The notes below the pieces were generated by a model. The model was not told the DNA's origin, did not search any database, and worked only from the letters and a program-made list of their open reading frames with translations. The translations under genes were made by a program, and so were the position numbers. This document shows, one piece after another, positions 10,554-22,175 of a stretch of DNA of 64,000 nucleotides. Positions within the stretch are counted from its first letter, which is position 1. Every line of letters begins with the position of its first letter. Source of the stretch: Viola odorata (taxonomy: Eukaryota > Streptophyta > Magnoliopsida > Malpighiales > Violaceae). Location: positions 46,311,105 through 46,375,104 of the forward strand of contig OY829542.1 of NCBI GenBank assembly GCA_963691705.1, in the 5' to 3' direction.

Positions 10554-12440
10554 TAAACCTGATTTTCTTATTACTCTTAGGTAGTTTTATCATTTTTTGT
10601 CACATATATATATGTATAGTTACATATTTTCTTGACCTTTGGAGTAGATCACAGGTGATTTGTTGTGTTCTTTTTTTGTATGATAAATTCCCTTCTTTTT
10701 TTCTTTTTTTTTCCATAAACGAGTATAGAGGAACAGGTGGTATAAAATTATTATGATGGTGGGGGGTTGCATTCTTTTCTTTTGTCGATCATTCGGAGCG
10801 TTTTTTTCATTTTATTATCTTGCATGTGTATTATTAGTTGGGTAGATTCTATTATGATTTTGCAAGGAAGGTGTGTGTGTATGATAGATAATATGGATTG
10901 ATTGTGTTGTCGGTGGTGAGTTGGCCCAGCACGGCAGCAACCACCAATTGAGGCTGGCCAATGTGCGGTGGTTTCTTTTTTATTGCTTGCGGCTGCACTT
11001 TCTGTTGTCTTTTTTCGCCACCATCATCATCATATGCTTCGTCGCCGATGAGAGGAAATTTTTGCGTGGATTATTAGCGAAGGAAAGTGATTGTTGTAAA
11101 TTGTAACGCTAGGAATTACTTTTAGGAAATGCTACGAGCTGTTTACCTTTCCCCATCTTTTTGATTTGTACAAGTCAAAAAAACTCGTTTGGCCATTACC
11201 ACATAACGAACATTGGTTTCTTTTGGAATGTCCCATCTCATCCTCTACCTAAAGATTTAATCTTTTTTGGGTCTTTTTTACTCATACGGTATGGTATTAT
11301 TCTCGTTTGAGTATGATCTGATACTAAAAGAGTGGTTCTTTTCATATGATTTTTCAGTTCTTTCAATTCGAATTTAAGATTTGAATTAAAAATGAATTAG
11401 TTGTTGTTATAATTAAATGTTTTAGTAAGTGTTTTGATACATCTTTTCAATTTTCTTTGTTCAATGTTTCTATACAAAATTTAAATTTTACTGTTTGGTG
11501 AGCCAAGTTGGTTAAAACTAAATTAGCATGCTCTAAGTTTGTACCTTAAAAAAAGGAATTAATCTTATTTATGGCCGAACAAAAAGAATTTGGTCTTAAA
11601 GTACATCAGAATTGGTTCTCTCAGCTATGATCAAACTAATGTCTTTTATTTATTTATTTTGAATTTAACTTCTTAAGTCTACGAGTTAATAGTTCAAATT
11701 ATATGATGGAGTTTAGGGAATTTTTAATCTTTTTTAAAATAAAAATATTCTACTTCTTTTAATTTCTTTGATTGGAATTTATTATATATAATTAAGAAAT
11801 TCAAGTTATTTTTCAATACTTTTCATTTTTTTTTTACAATTTTATTAACGGATAATGCATACTCATATTGTAGAAAAAGAAAATGATAAATGTAAAAACT
11901 TACTGTGGGCCAAAAAAAATAAAAAATAAAAGAAAAGACTAATTATAGTAAAATCCGTTTATTTATTTATTGAAAAAAAAAGTAACTAATTATAATAATT
12001 TATTTAAAATAATTGACTTTCAAATAGTAGATAAATTTAAAAAATTGATTTTTGGACCATATTTTTTTAGCTGTAATTTTCAATTTGTCCATTTTTATAA
12101 TATAATTACAATAATACAATAGTATCAAATTAATTAATTGGATAAAAAAATTAAAATAGAGAATAAAAATCGTAATTATAATTCAAAACGAAAGTTAATT
12201 TGAATCATAATTTTAGGAAGAAAACGAAAATTATTGAAGTGCGAGCGAGTATTTAAGTGTAACTACTTTAAACTAACCGGTGATAATCAATCATCTTCAC
12301 CACTCATTAATTAGGTACAGAAATTTTAAGTAGAAATACCAGTGTCCTCTTCTCTTCTTCTTGTCCTCTCCATCTCTCTCTAGAACCTCTACATTATAAC
12401 GGCCAAGCCTCTCCTCTCTCTCTCTCCATTGTCTGTTTTG
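10554..12440. other. Intergenic spacer between the tandem GALS copies
   Basis: The first 500 bases resemble the downstream flank of the second copy (for example TGTATGATAAATTC and a GGCCCAGCAC phrase), so the duplicated block includes the 3' untranslated region. 11100-12230 is AT-rich with no gene seen. A candidate TATA motif (TATTTAA) is at 12250-12256, and a CT-rich leader (CTCTCTCTCTCTCC) at 12412-12430 precedes the start codon of the next gene. Confidence 0.6.
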
Positions 12441-12444
12441 AAAA

Positions 12445-15280
12445 ATGGGCAAACAAAGTGAGAAAGAAAGAACAGCAGGCGGCGGCGGAGGTGGAGGAGG
12501 AGAGAAAAGATTTGTTACAGGAGTTGTACTCAACTGTGTAGCTGAGCTCAAATTCCTCACCACTACCATTCTAGTTCTTTGCGCCATAGCTACTCTCTTG
12601 CTCCTCATTATACCCACTCGATTCACATTCACCTCCTCTGATCTCCGCTTCTGCATCGCCAAAATCACCACCACTACCACAACCACCACCACCACCGCAA
12701 AAATTCCCAGTACCCATCTGCAATTAACAGCCCAAACTCCAAGCCCATCTCCACCGCCACCACAGTCGGAGGATTCTCAACTCCTCACTGATAAAAATGG
12801 TGTCTTGAAGCGAGTTTTCTGTCCTTATGGTGTTGCTGCTTACAATTTCATCACCATGGGCGCTTACAGAGGCGGAGTCAACACTTTCTCTGTTATAGGC
12901 CTCTCGTCGAAGCCGCTTCACCGCTTCTCAAAACCCAGTTACAAATGCGAGTGGGTCCCTCACGCTTCTTCTCCATCCTCACAAAATTTCACCACCGACG
13001 CCTCCAAAATCCTCCCGGATTGGGGATACGGTCGTGTGTACACTGTGGTTGTTGTGAATTGCACATTCTCGAACCAATCCGCAATCAATGCCGACAACTC
13101 CGGCGGGAGACTCATCCTTCACGCTGCCAGTGCCGGCGGTTTCGACACCGAGCTCCACCTAATTGACTCTTTTGAAGTTCTAACAGAGAACCCTGGTGAT
13201 GTTAACTTCACCCTTTTCACATCCAAGCCTAAATATGATTATTTCTATTGTGGGTCTCCATTGTATGGTGGGTTGAGTCCGCAGAGAGTGAGGGAATGGA
13301 TTGCTTACCATGTTAGGTTTTTCGGGGAGAAATCACATTTTGTGATACATGATGCTGGTGGAGTTCATGAGGAGGTTTTAGAGGTTTTGAAGCCATGGAT
13401 GGAGCTTGGGTATGTGACATTGCAGGATGTGAGGGGCCAAGAGAGGTTTGATGGATACTACCATAACCAGTTCATGGTGGTCAATGACTGCTTGCATAGG
13501 AATAAGTTCATGGCTAAGTGGATGTTCTTCTTTGATGTGGATGAGTTTATTTATGTGCCACCAAAGAATACCATCAAGACTGTGCTGGACTCATTCAAGG
13601 ATTTTAATCAGTTCACCATCGAACAAATGCCGATGAGCAGCAAGCTCTGCCTTACCGGTGATTATGGAAGATACTACAGGTACAGTATTCATTATTGAGT
13701 TTAATTGTTGTGTTAATTTTAGTAACATTTACTAATTCAGTATAGAGTTTGCTTTTAGTGATTTTAAACTGTGATGTGACTGGTACTTTTTTTTTGTGTG
13801 GTCTACTAATTGCTATGGTTTTGAGACCAGTTACTTCTTGCCCTGCTCCACATGTATTGAATTACTGGTACAGGACAGTTTCTTTGGAGGATACTAGCTT
13901 CTAATTTTAGCTGGGTTTATTAAAGTCTCTGTAAAAGTAGAGGTGAAAAACCAGTAAGATAAGATTCTTGCAAGATGTCCTAGGTGGACCATATGGTTTC
14001 AACTGAATTTAATTACACATTGAGCTTACTAGTTTTAACTTTCCAGTAGTTGAGGTAAATCTTTGTCTGTACATTATTGGTATTTTTCCTGAATTATTAT
14101 CCTGTGAACATTGGTAATGATCCGGTAGTTGTTAGATTGCAACATTTCTGGGTTGGTGTTACAAAATAAACACAAGAACAATAGTGTACATGTGTATAAT
14201 TACTATTGGTGTCGGCATTGTGGTTCTTATCTCATCATTTTACTGAGGGAGGTAGAATGGGGAGGGTTTGAACTTTGTTCTGAAGGATGTCGTTTCTGAA
14301 AATTGTGTGATTGGGACCTTCTTAATTAGTTTATTATTTACCCTCTGTTTGGTCAAGATTCCTTTTAATAGAATAGTTGGAATTAGCTTTCATTTATGGG
14401 TGTTCTCTTCTTGATGATAAATGAGAAGGCAGAAAGGATCATGATAATCTTATTTGTCGGAAATAAGAAACCTGAATTTCTGTTATTAAGTGAACTTTGG
14501 AAGTAACATAGTTGTGATTCTTGTGAAAGATCTACATCCTTGACTTTCCTTGATCAAAATTTTGATGATTCTTAAATTGAGAAGCTGACGTAGATGGGAA
14601 TATAAAAATTCTCTGACTGAGACTTATAGATTTTGTCTGTCTTGGATCGTTGGGGAGGACGGGGATAGAGGCGTTGGCCTGCCGGGGAAACCTTGTAACC
14701 TAAACCATGTCTGCTCGGTTTTTCTTTATAAAAAATTCATTATTTGTTTGAGTACTCTGTGGCTAACATTTTTATTCTGAAACTGGATTCTGCTAGTTAG
14801 GGTGTAGAGCAAAACAAGATTACAGAAAGTAGAGTAGAAATAACTCCCGCTGCAATCTATTATTAGGTCTTAAAAATGCGCTTTTGTGCATTGTGATGTA
14901 TCTTGTTCTGAGATATGTACATTATTTGCAGGAAATGGGGGTTTGAGAAGCTTGTTTATAGAGATGTGAAGAAAGGCATATGGAGGGACCGTAAATACGC
15001 GATCCAGCCACGTAATGTTTTCGCAACTGGCGTGCACATGTCAGAGAACCTAGCTGGGAAGACAACGCACAAGACAGAAGGCAAGATAATGTACTTCCAT
15101 TACCACGGAACTATAGCGCAGAGGCGCGAACCGTGCCGAAAACTAGTTAATGCCAGTGAGGAGCTCACTTTTGAAAAGAACCCGTATGTTATGGACACGA
15201 CAATGCGTGACCTCGCCTGGTCTGTGAAGAAATTTGAGACCAAAATGATCGGACCTAGGTCACAGAAAACAAAACAATAA
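12445..15280 (+). CDS. GALS: Galactan beta-1,4-galactosyltransferase (GALS type, family GT92)
   Basis: Two exons, 12445-13679 and 14932-15280, joined across a phase-2 intron (donor CAG/GTACAG, acceptor TTTGCAG), encode 527 residues; Arabidopsis GALS proteins are about 500. GALS enzymes are Golgi type II membrane proteins that extend beta-1,4-galactan side chains of rhamnogalacturonan I from UDP-galactose. The protein shows a short basic, glycine-rich cytosolic tail, one membrane anchor (about residues 38-57, rich in L/I/V/A), a low-complexity Thr/Pro stem (75-110), and the GT92 catalytic domain with YCGSPLYGGLSP, the helix REWIAYHVRFFGEKSHF, and a DxD-type metal/sugar site DVDEF at 364-368. 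The C-terminal exon carries NVFATGVHMSENLAG and the conserved H-Y-H-G block. Start chosen at the first ATG in a good context after the CT-rich leader. The exact GALS1/2/3 class is not assigned. Confidence 0.93.
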
Positions 15281-15784
15281 TATCGTCCTGATCGATCTCC
15301 CTCCTTATTGCTTGTCTGTTTTACTTCTTGATAATCTTTTTGTTTATATTTATAAGTTGAGTTTTGGAGTAGAACACAAGTTTTTCGTTGGGTTCTTTCT
15401 GTATGATAAATTCGTTTTTTCTTGTTTTTTTCCATTAATAAGTACAGAGAGGAGAACTAGGTGGTGGTAGGTATTAATTGCACTCTTGTAATTTAGTATT
15501 TTTTTTCCACCATGATATATGATAAAAGTGTTATTTATTGGATTGATTCTCTTAGTTTTGTTTATTTGTTGATTTGTTGTCGGTGCGTGTGTGGTGGGCC
15601 TGGTGGCCTGGCCCAGCACACCACCACCAAGAAAGTGGGAGGTGGAAAAGGTCTGGAGGTTTCATACTTTGTTGTTAGTAACATTTTTGCCTTTTGATTT
15701 ATGTTTATGTTTTGTCTTTGATGAGAGGGTTTCCATGGATAGGGATCCACGAGCTAAGTTACAATTTTCATCTTTCTACATGAG

Positions 15785-16320
15785 TAAAGAACTCATTGTT
15801 TGACACTTAATTGGCGAATTCGAGCACAAACAAATTATATTGAAAAAGTTAATTATTATCATTTGGGTTTGTTGTACTTAAAAGACTCACTGTTAAAATA
15901 TCTATTGATGAATTTCGAGTAATAAAGAACGAAACAAATTACGGTGAGAAAGTTATTACCATTTGAATTTAGCGTGCTTGGAAAAGTGAGAAAAGAATTC
16001 ATTATTTGAACCTTAATAAATGAACTCGAGTATAGAGAATAAAAGAAATAATGTTAAGAAATTTATTATCAATTGAGTTTTTTGTCCTAAAAAAAGTGAG
16101 AAGAAAACTCACTATTTAATCGTTATTGAGGAATTCGAGTATAAAGAATTAAGTAAATTATGTGGAGAAAGTTACTCATTTAAGTTTCTCATACTTAGAG
16201 GAGTGGGAAAACAACTTACTGTTTGATCAGTAATTGATGAATTTAAGTACAGAGAATTACATAAATCGGAGGAAGTTATCATTATTTGGGTTCCTGCGCT
16301 TGGAAGAGTAAAAAAAGAAA
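15785..16320. repeat. Degenerate tandem repeat, about five units of 110 bp
   Basis: The phrase AACTCACTGTTTGA, followed by TGAATTCGAGTA.AAAGAA, then GAGAAAGTTATTA and a GTGAGAA phrase, recurs starting near 15788, 15881, 15994, 16105 and 16213. Spacing is 93-113 bp and units differ by roughly a fifth to a quarter, so the array is old. It shows no coding potential. Confidence 0.75.
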
Positions 16321-16479
16321 AAAATTCGAAAAAATACAGAAAAGAAAAAGGAAAGAAAAACCAGTTGGGAGATTATCCAACATTGGTATCTTTGAAAGGG
16401 AAAATAAGAGCATTGGTCTCTTTGGAATGTCTCATCCTCTAACAATCATAGGTTAGGGGTACTTTACTTTTTCATTATA

Positions 16480-17985
16480 ATGCCATGGCTTTTGGCCAAG
16501 AGCTGAAAAGTGTAGCAACGTGGAGAATTCACAAACGTAGGATACACTCCAACATAAAGATTTATTTACAAAGAGTTCGTTCCTATATATTTCTCTGCCC
16601 TATTAGAGCCCAACCTCAGTGTTATTTAACATGTAGTGTAGCAACCAACCCTAACCCTAACCCTAACCCTAACCCTAATGTATCTAATACGAGGAGCAAT
16701 ATGCATGAAATGTTTACAGGTCCCTTCTACTTTTAAGAGCCTGATCGGAGTCCTTAGAAGAAATATGGGGTTATTTTCTGTAATAACTTCGAATCACGTA
16801 ACAAAATAAATTAATTGGTTGAGTTCACGTGATAGTGAATCCCAATCAATTCAGACCAATTAATAAGGTTTTCCTTTCTCTCCTCACATTTGCGACATTA
16901 ATGGATTGGAGTTTTTAACGCAAGTAAACAATTCGGTAATTCGGTTATCATATTGAATGCTAATTATTCCGAATATGAATCAGGTAAAACCTCGAAAGGG
17001 TAAAAATTTTGCTCATAAATTTTAACACAATTGTATATTGAGAGTCCGAACTTGAAATATTTAATTAAGCTAAAATAATTTCTTACTTACATTAGTTGTT
17101 GTTAGACCAGACCGGCAACAAACAAGTGATATTTATTGCCGTACTTTCAATTTCAAGATCCAATTTGACGGTGCAGAAACTCTTCCAATTCCAACTGTGA
17201 TATTCTCTGCCACACACACACATCCAAGCCCATGCCCTACTTACAGGCAAACTACTCCAGCCATTTGAAAGAGACATCATCGGCCATCGTTTAAATGTAA
17301 AACAAAACTCATCAATTGGTTGGTATATTCACTCTTTTATGTACGCTATAAGGTTATACTGGTTCGATCATTACGTTATAAATCAGTAATTATTACTTAC
17401 TTACGTATCAGTACTTAAGAATATTTTATACTTTAACGATTCAATTTAGTAAATTTTAAAATATGCAAACTAAAATCTAATATTGAAAAGTTAAAGAAAA
17501 ATAACAACTTAGCATAATAGTTAAATTAATACTGAAATAAAACTTTTAAAAATAAAGCATCAAAGTTTTACTCCAAATCTAATAATATCATTCAATTGAG
17601 ATAGATTCACAAGCTTTCATTTCTTCAACGCATACAAGTATGTCAAACTAGTCTTTCATTATTTATTTTTTAATCTGAGTTGGGCCCTATCCCCTAGTCA
17701 AACATTATACTATTCATTTTGTTTAATTTCTCACTACAATACATCATTTTAATATTTTATATGATTCTTTTAGGGTTTAGGTGTTAACAATTAAAGCTCC
17801 AAAGCATGGGTGTCGGTCGTGGTTGAACAAAAAAAAAAAAAGGATCAAAATAAAAGACAGGTCTAAGATTTTGTCTGTGTGTAATTTGGCTATGTATTTT
17901 ATTGGGTCCCCTGAAAAAGAAGAAGGTAAAAACGTCCAATATATATGAGAAAATGTCTCTTGCCTCATCTCATCTCATCCCGCTA
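16480..17985. other. Intergenic, AT-rich
   Basis: No gene was recognised. It contains the short telomere-like array listed separately; the short open frames here lack any family signature or codon pattern. Confidence 0.5.
16649..16678. repeat. Five copies of CCCTAA (telomere-like hexamer)
   Basis: Five perfect CCCTAA hexamers in a row, flanked by partial copies. Most flowering plants use the heptamer CCCTAAA at telomeres, so this is the six-base type, in an interstitial place. Confidence 0.95.
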
Positions 17986-18239
17986 TTTATCAAAGAGTTT
18001 TTTTGCAGGAAGACCCCCTCAAAGAGTTTTTTTTGCAGGAAGACCCCCTGTACTAAAAAAAAAACAACTTCCTCCCCTAAACTATAAAAATTCAAATACT
18101 GTCCCCTGAATTCTAAATCAATTGCAAAGGGAGGCTCCTCCGTCAGTCAACGCTGACGACCGTCAGTTTTGACCTTCAATAACCGGTTGGCTTTTCCTTC
18201 CCGGTTGCCTTTTCTTTTCCTTTTCCAACCTTTTTTTCT

Positions 18240-18318
18240 TTTATTCTCTTTCTTTTTTTTTCTTTTCCTTTTCCTTTTCCCCTTCCCCTTCCCCTTCCCC
18301 TTCCCCTTCCCCTTCCCG
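18240..18318. repeat. Pyrimidine microsatellite (CCCTTC and TTTTCC units)
   Basis: A run of TTTTCC then CCCTTC hexamers inside the left inverted repeat of the MULE, mirrored by GGGAAG/GGAAAA units at 19560-19600 in the right one. Confidence 0.8.
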
Positions 18319-19026
18319 TCCAAAATCATACTAATTGACAATTTTTTCTCTCTTTTCTTTTCTTTAAAAATTCAGAAAAATAATATAATTAATTTAAAAA
18401 ATCCAAAAATTTAATATAATTTTCAGAAAATTAATTTTAAAAAATCCAAAAAAATGCAAATGTTTCAGAAAATTAATTTTCTGAATTTCTGAATTTTGAA
18501 AATTAATTACAGTATTTTTAAATGTTTTAGAAAAATCAATTTTAAAAAATACAGAAAATAATGTAATTAATTTTAAAAATTCAGGAATATAATGTAATTA
18601 ATTTTAAAAATCTAGAAAAATATTGTAATTGATTTTAAAAATTCAGAAAAACAAACATTATATTCTGCAGAATCAAGCACCTCACAGAACAATTAAAACA
18701 CAAATCACACACTTTTTTCCAATAAAGTCGCGTAAGGATCAAGCTTCTGCAAATCCTCAAAAACACCTCACGGAACAATTTAAACACAAATCAGATATGC
18801 CTTCTCCAACAACTCCAAAATATCTAACAACAGCCGGGAATCAAAACCCAAGAGAAATAAAACAAGCAATCAAACCCTAAAACTAATTAGTTCCAATATA
18901 CTAGTAATTACATTAATTAAGGGTTAACACAGTGATGGAAACCATGAGCAATCACCCAAATCTCACAAATTTGTGTTTATGAAGACAAAAAAGAAAAAGA
19001 AAAAACATTGCGAGCATATAACATAC

Positions 19027-19190
19027 GATTCAAGTTCTTGGATTTGCTGAGGAGTGTGTCGGTGATATCTTTTCTTTCTGGGAAGTTTGTCGGCAACATC
19101 TTGTTCATCACCAGAGACTCCATCCAACATATTATCACTACCAGATCTGGTCCTCTCTGCTCCTCCTGTCGGCAGCATCTTGGTTTGTCT
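19027..19190 (-). pseudogene. Captured exon fragment of an HD-ZIP IV homeobox gene
   Basis: On the minus strand the frame reads SGSDNMLDGVSGDEQD followed by PRKKRYHRHTPQQIQELE, the start of the homeodomain of class IV homeodomain-leucine zipper proteins (PDF2/ANL2/HDG type) with its acidic lead-in. The match stops at a splice donor, TC/GTATGT at 19026, in the same phase as an intron in this family, and intron-like sequence follows. So a genomic exon-plus-intron piece was captured, not a processed transcript. Helices 2 and 3 of the homeodomain, the zipper and the START domain are missing. It cannot make a working factor. Identification rests on recognised family sequence and not on a search. 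Confidence 0.8.
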
Positions 19191-19965
19191 GCCTCTGCTT
19201 GGCCATCTCTTCAAGCTGCCACTAACCCTCTTCCACCGCCGCCGCCGTAACAACCGCAAAGTGAGACAAACCAAGATGTTAGATCTGGAATGCGAGCTGT
19301 TTGCCTTGGTCCAGATCTGGGTAATATGATCCAGATCTGGGTAATATGATCCAGATCTGGGTGCTCCCTTTCTCTGCCGCTGCCGGAGCCTTCTCCGCTA
19401 GCTTCTACTACACTGGTTTCTTCTCCACTTTCAGATCTAACACATGGTGGTGGTGAAAAGTTGATGAGAGGAAGAAAGAAAAACGAAAGAGAAAGAGTGA
19501 GGAAGAAGATGATGAAAGAAGGAAAAGAAAGAAAAAATTGTCAATTAGTATGATTTTGGACGGGAAGGGGAAGGGGAAGGGAGAAAGGGAAAAGGAAAAG
19601 GAAAAGAAAAAAAAAAAAAGAATAAAAGAAAAAAATGTTGGAAAAGGAAAAGAAAAGGCAACCGGGAAGGAAAAGGCAACGGGTTATTGAAGGTCAAAAT
19701 CGACGTCGTCAGCGTTGACTGACGGAGGGGCCTCCCTTTGCAATTGACTTAGAATTCAGAGGGCAGTATTTGAATTTTTATAATTCAAGGGAGGAAGCTG
19801 TTTTTTTTTTTTAGTACAGGGGGTCTTCCTAAAAAAAACCCTTTATCAAATCAACGCGTTCCGACCTCATATGCTTAAATCATTTAAATGATGATGACAA
19901 AATTAACAATGTTATTCAAACAATATCATAAATAAGAATGCGACTTAAGAAACTCGAACTAGGTA

Positions 19966-20701
19966 CAGTAGAAACTCGATAAATTAATACTCGATTATTT
20001 AATAAACTCTTTAAGATAATATTTTTGGCCGGTCCCGACTCGGGGATAGGGTGCTAAATTAATAATTCGTTAAAATTATAAGATAATACATTTTTGATAA
20101 TTTCTTTAGACCCCATATAAAATATAAATTAATAATTCCTTATATATAGCATATTACATGAATGATTTATGAAGGTTTCTTGAAAAATGACTCAATTGTC
20201 TTTTGTTTTTTGTTGAAATCAATTTCCCCTTGAATGTCGTCTCTAATTTTCCTTAGCATGGTAAGAACTTCTGGTGTTGTTTTCTCATAGCTCAACAAGA
20301 AATTGTTCAATGTGATTGCCGCTTTAATAGCTTCGTTTCGCGAAGGGGGCTCCATTGTAGAACTTTCATCATCTTCTTCATCGATATCATCTTTATTAAT
20401 TCCAATAACGCTTTCAATAATTTCTTCATCAGTCAACAACTGTGCAACTACATTTTCTTCTGGGTGAGTCAGAACATCTTCGACATCCATTGCATTGCGA
20501 TATACAGTATATGCATTGTATACAATAATTACAGTAAGTGGAAGCTTGAAAGGTGTTTGTAAACTAAGTATTTTACTATAAATTAATAAAATATTAATTA
20601 ATATATAAATTAATAATTATTAATTTATCGATTAATTAATAACTCTTTTAATTAATAAATTTTGGTCGTCCCAAGTATATTATTTTATAGAGTTTCTACT
20701 G
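19966..20701 (-). mobile_element. Pogo/Lemi1-like (Emigrant-type) Tc1-mariner element
   Basis: The ends are inverted: CAGTAGAAACTC on the left and GAGTTTCTACTG on the right, followed inward by AT-rich GATAAATTAATA-like sequence, each flanked by TA (19964-19965 and 20702-20703), the target duplication of this superfamily. The ends resemble those of Arabidopsis Emigrant and Medicago Lemi1. At 736 bp it carries only the C-terminal part of a transposase and is non-autonomous. Confidence 0.85.
20167..20490 (-). pseudogene. C-terminal remnant of a pogo-like transposase
   Basis: An open frame of 107 codons. It looks like the tail of plant pogo/CENP-B-type transposases: an acidic middle (about residues 45-60, EEDDE), the segment RNEAIKAAITLNNFLLSYE, and the ending KKQKTIESFFKKP. 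The latter matches a PCNA-interacting peptide (Q-x-x-I-x-x-F-F), which is known at the end of pogo transposases. The CENP-B DNA-binding and DDE catalytic domains are absent, so it cannot transpose by itself. The frame is uninterrupted, which suggests a fairly recent deletion derivative. Confidence 0.8.
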
Positions 20702-20704
20702 TAA

Positions 20705-22170
20705 GTGAGAAATATCAATAATTGATTTGAGTAGACATTGCAATTGAGATAATTAATATCTTTTTTGCCTTAATTATAAGTCATGATTTTTAGGTTTGAA
20801 CTACAATAAATGTATCTATGATTCCACTGGATCATGTTCGTATCGAGTCGGCTCACTTAAAAGTAAAGTGCTCTCAATAAGTAATTGCTCAATGTACAAA
20901 GATTGAACTCTTGACCTCTTATTTAATGAATAAGAGTGTCGAACCACTCACACCGACAATTATAAATATCGCGAAATAGAAATAGTAAAGAGAAGAAATA
21001 AATAATAGGGCAAGAGTAGATGATGGGTGCTTCCAAATTTAATTACAAGGTTGTTGGATTAATAGGTTTCATAAAATAGGAGAAGGAAAAAGGAAGAGAA
21101 GGAAAAGAAGTGGGACTCTTTCTAAATAAGTGTATATATTAAAGAGAGGAATACTTCTCTTTTTATGTTTATGTTTTGTGACAATTACGATGAGTGTTGC
21201 ATTTTAGGTGAGTTTTGTATTTGTAGAAAAAGGGTTATATAGTCTATGATTAGTCCTTACTAGTACATATAACTAATTCTAATAATTGAAATAGGTGAAA
21301 AGTTAATTGAAGCACATTGATTGTAGGGTATGTGTTTCAAAAAAAAAAGATTAATCAAATGTCTATAAATTAACAAAAAAAAAAAAAAAAAAACAATTGT
21401 CTATGATGTGGATATTTCTTCCTTTTCTCTCCTCTTAAGATGCCCTTTTGTTCTGCGAAGGACAAATAACGAAGGTAAAATTTAAACTTAAATTTTTATT
21501 AGTATTTCATCACCGGAATACCGGAACCACTTTAATTGTTAACAATTTTCTTTGCAAAATAGAAGAAAACTTCAATTACGTTTTTCTTCCAAAAGTTATA
21601 TAAAGCCTAACTTTACTTATGAACATTCATTGATTCTGTGTTTACAGCTTCTACTTTTTGTTTGTATCGAAGAACAAAGAGAAGTAATGAACAGATAATA
21701 ACAATTATTGTTAATAATATAATTTTTTATTTTTTTAATTATTGGAATTTGGAGGATACTATGCGTATTGGCAACTACTAAATTATTGTTAATTATTGGT
21801 TATTTTATATATAACCAATAATTTTCAATAAACTAACTTATCAAGTGGTGAGTATAGGACCAAAACGTGGATAAAATCATCAAAAATAACTTAATTATAA
21901 TTATTTGCATGTCAAACTTTCTGTTTGTTTTTTCTAAGAAAAACTTTTACTGTTATACCAAATTAAACTGGAAGAGAAACCAGTCGGTGCCGGACATCTC
22001 AGGTTTGAGTTTTAGAAATGGTTCAAACATCCGGAGGAGAGATGCTAGTTGGCACGTCTCCATCTTGCACCAGTTGAGGTCAAAACCAAGATTTGCAAAA
22101 TACGAAAAGCATCGCATAATAGTAGTAGCAGCAAACTCGGAAAACTTTAAAAAATAAATAATACGAAGCT
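20705..22170. other. Intergenic, AT-rich, with a weak tRNA-like motif
   Basis: No gene recognised. On the minus strand, 20880-20965 has a tRNA-like pattern (GTGTGAGTGGTTCGAC then AGAGTTCAATCTT). 21700-21900 is almost pure A/T. The last 300 bases are probably the 3' untranslated region of the minus-strand gene that ends at 22176. Confidence 0.4.
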
Positions 22171-22175
22171 AAATT

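Larger units (their letters stand above)
17995..19841. mobile_element. Mutator-like element with long terminal inverted repeats (Pack-MULE)
   Basis: The element is 1847 bp with terminal inverted repeats of over 300 bp (17995-18350 and about 19528-19841). The outer ends read GAGTTTTTTTGCAGGAAGAC on the left and, in reverse complement, GGGTTTTTTTTAGGAAGAC on the right. A perfect 9-bp direct repeat TTTATCAAA flanks it (17986-17994 and 19842-19850), the target duplication size typical of Mutator-like elements. There is a small internal duplication of the first 28 bases on the left end. No transposase is present, so it is non-autonomous. Its interior holds a captured homeobox-gene fragment. Confidence 0.88.

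Noticed and set aside
21867..22157. 96-codon plus-strand frame
   Set aside because: Overlaps the likely 3' untranslated region of the minus-strand gene; composition is not coding-like.
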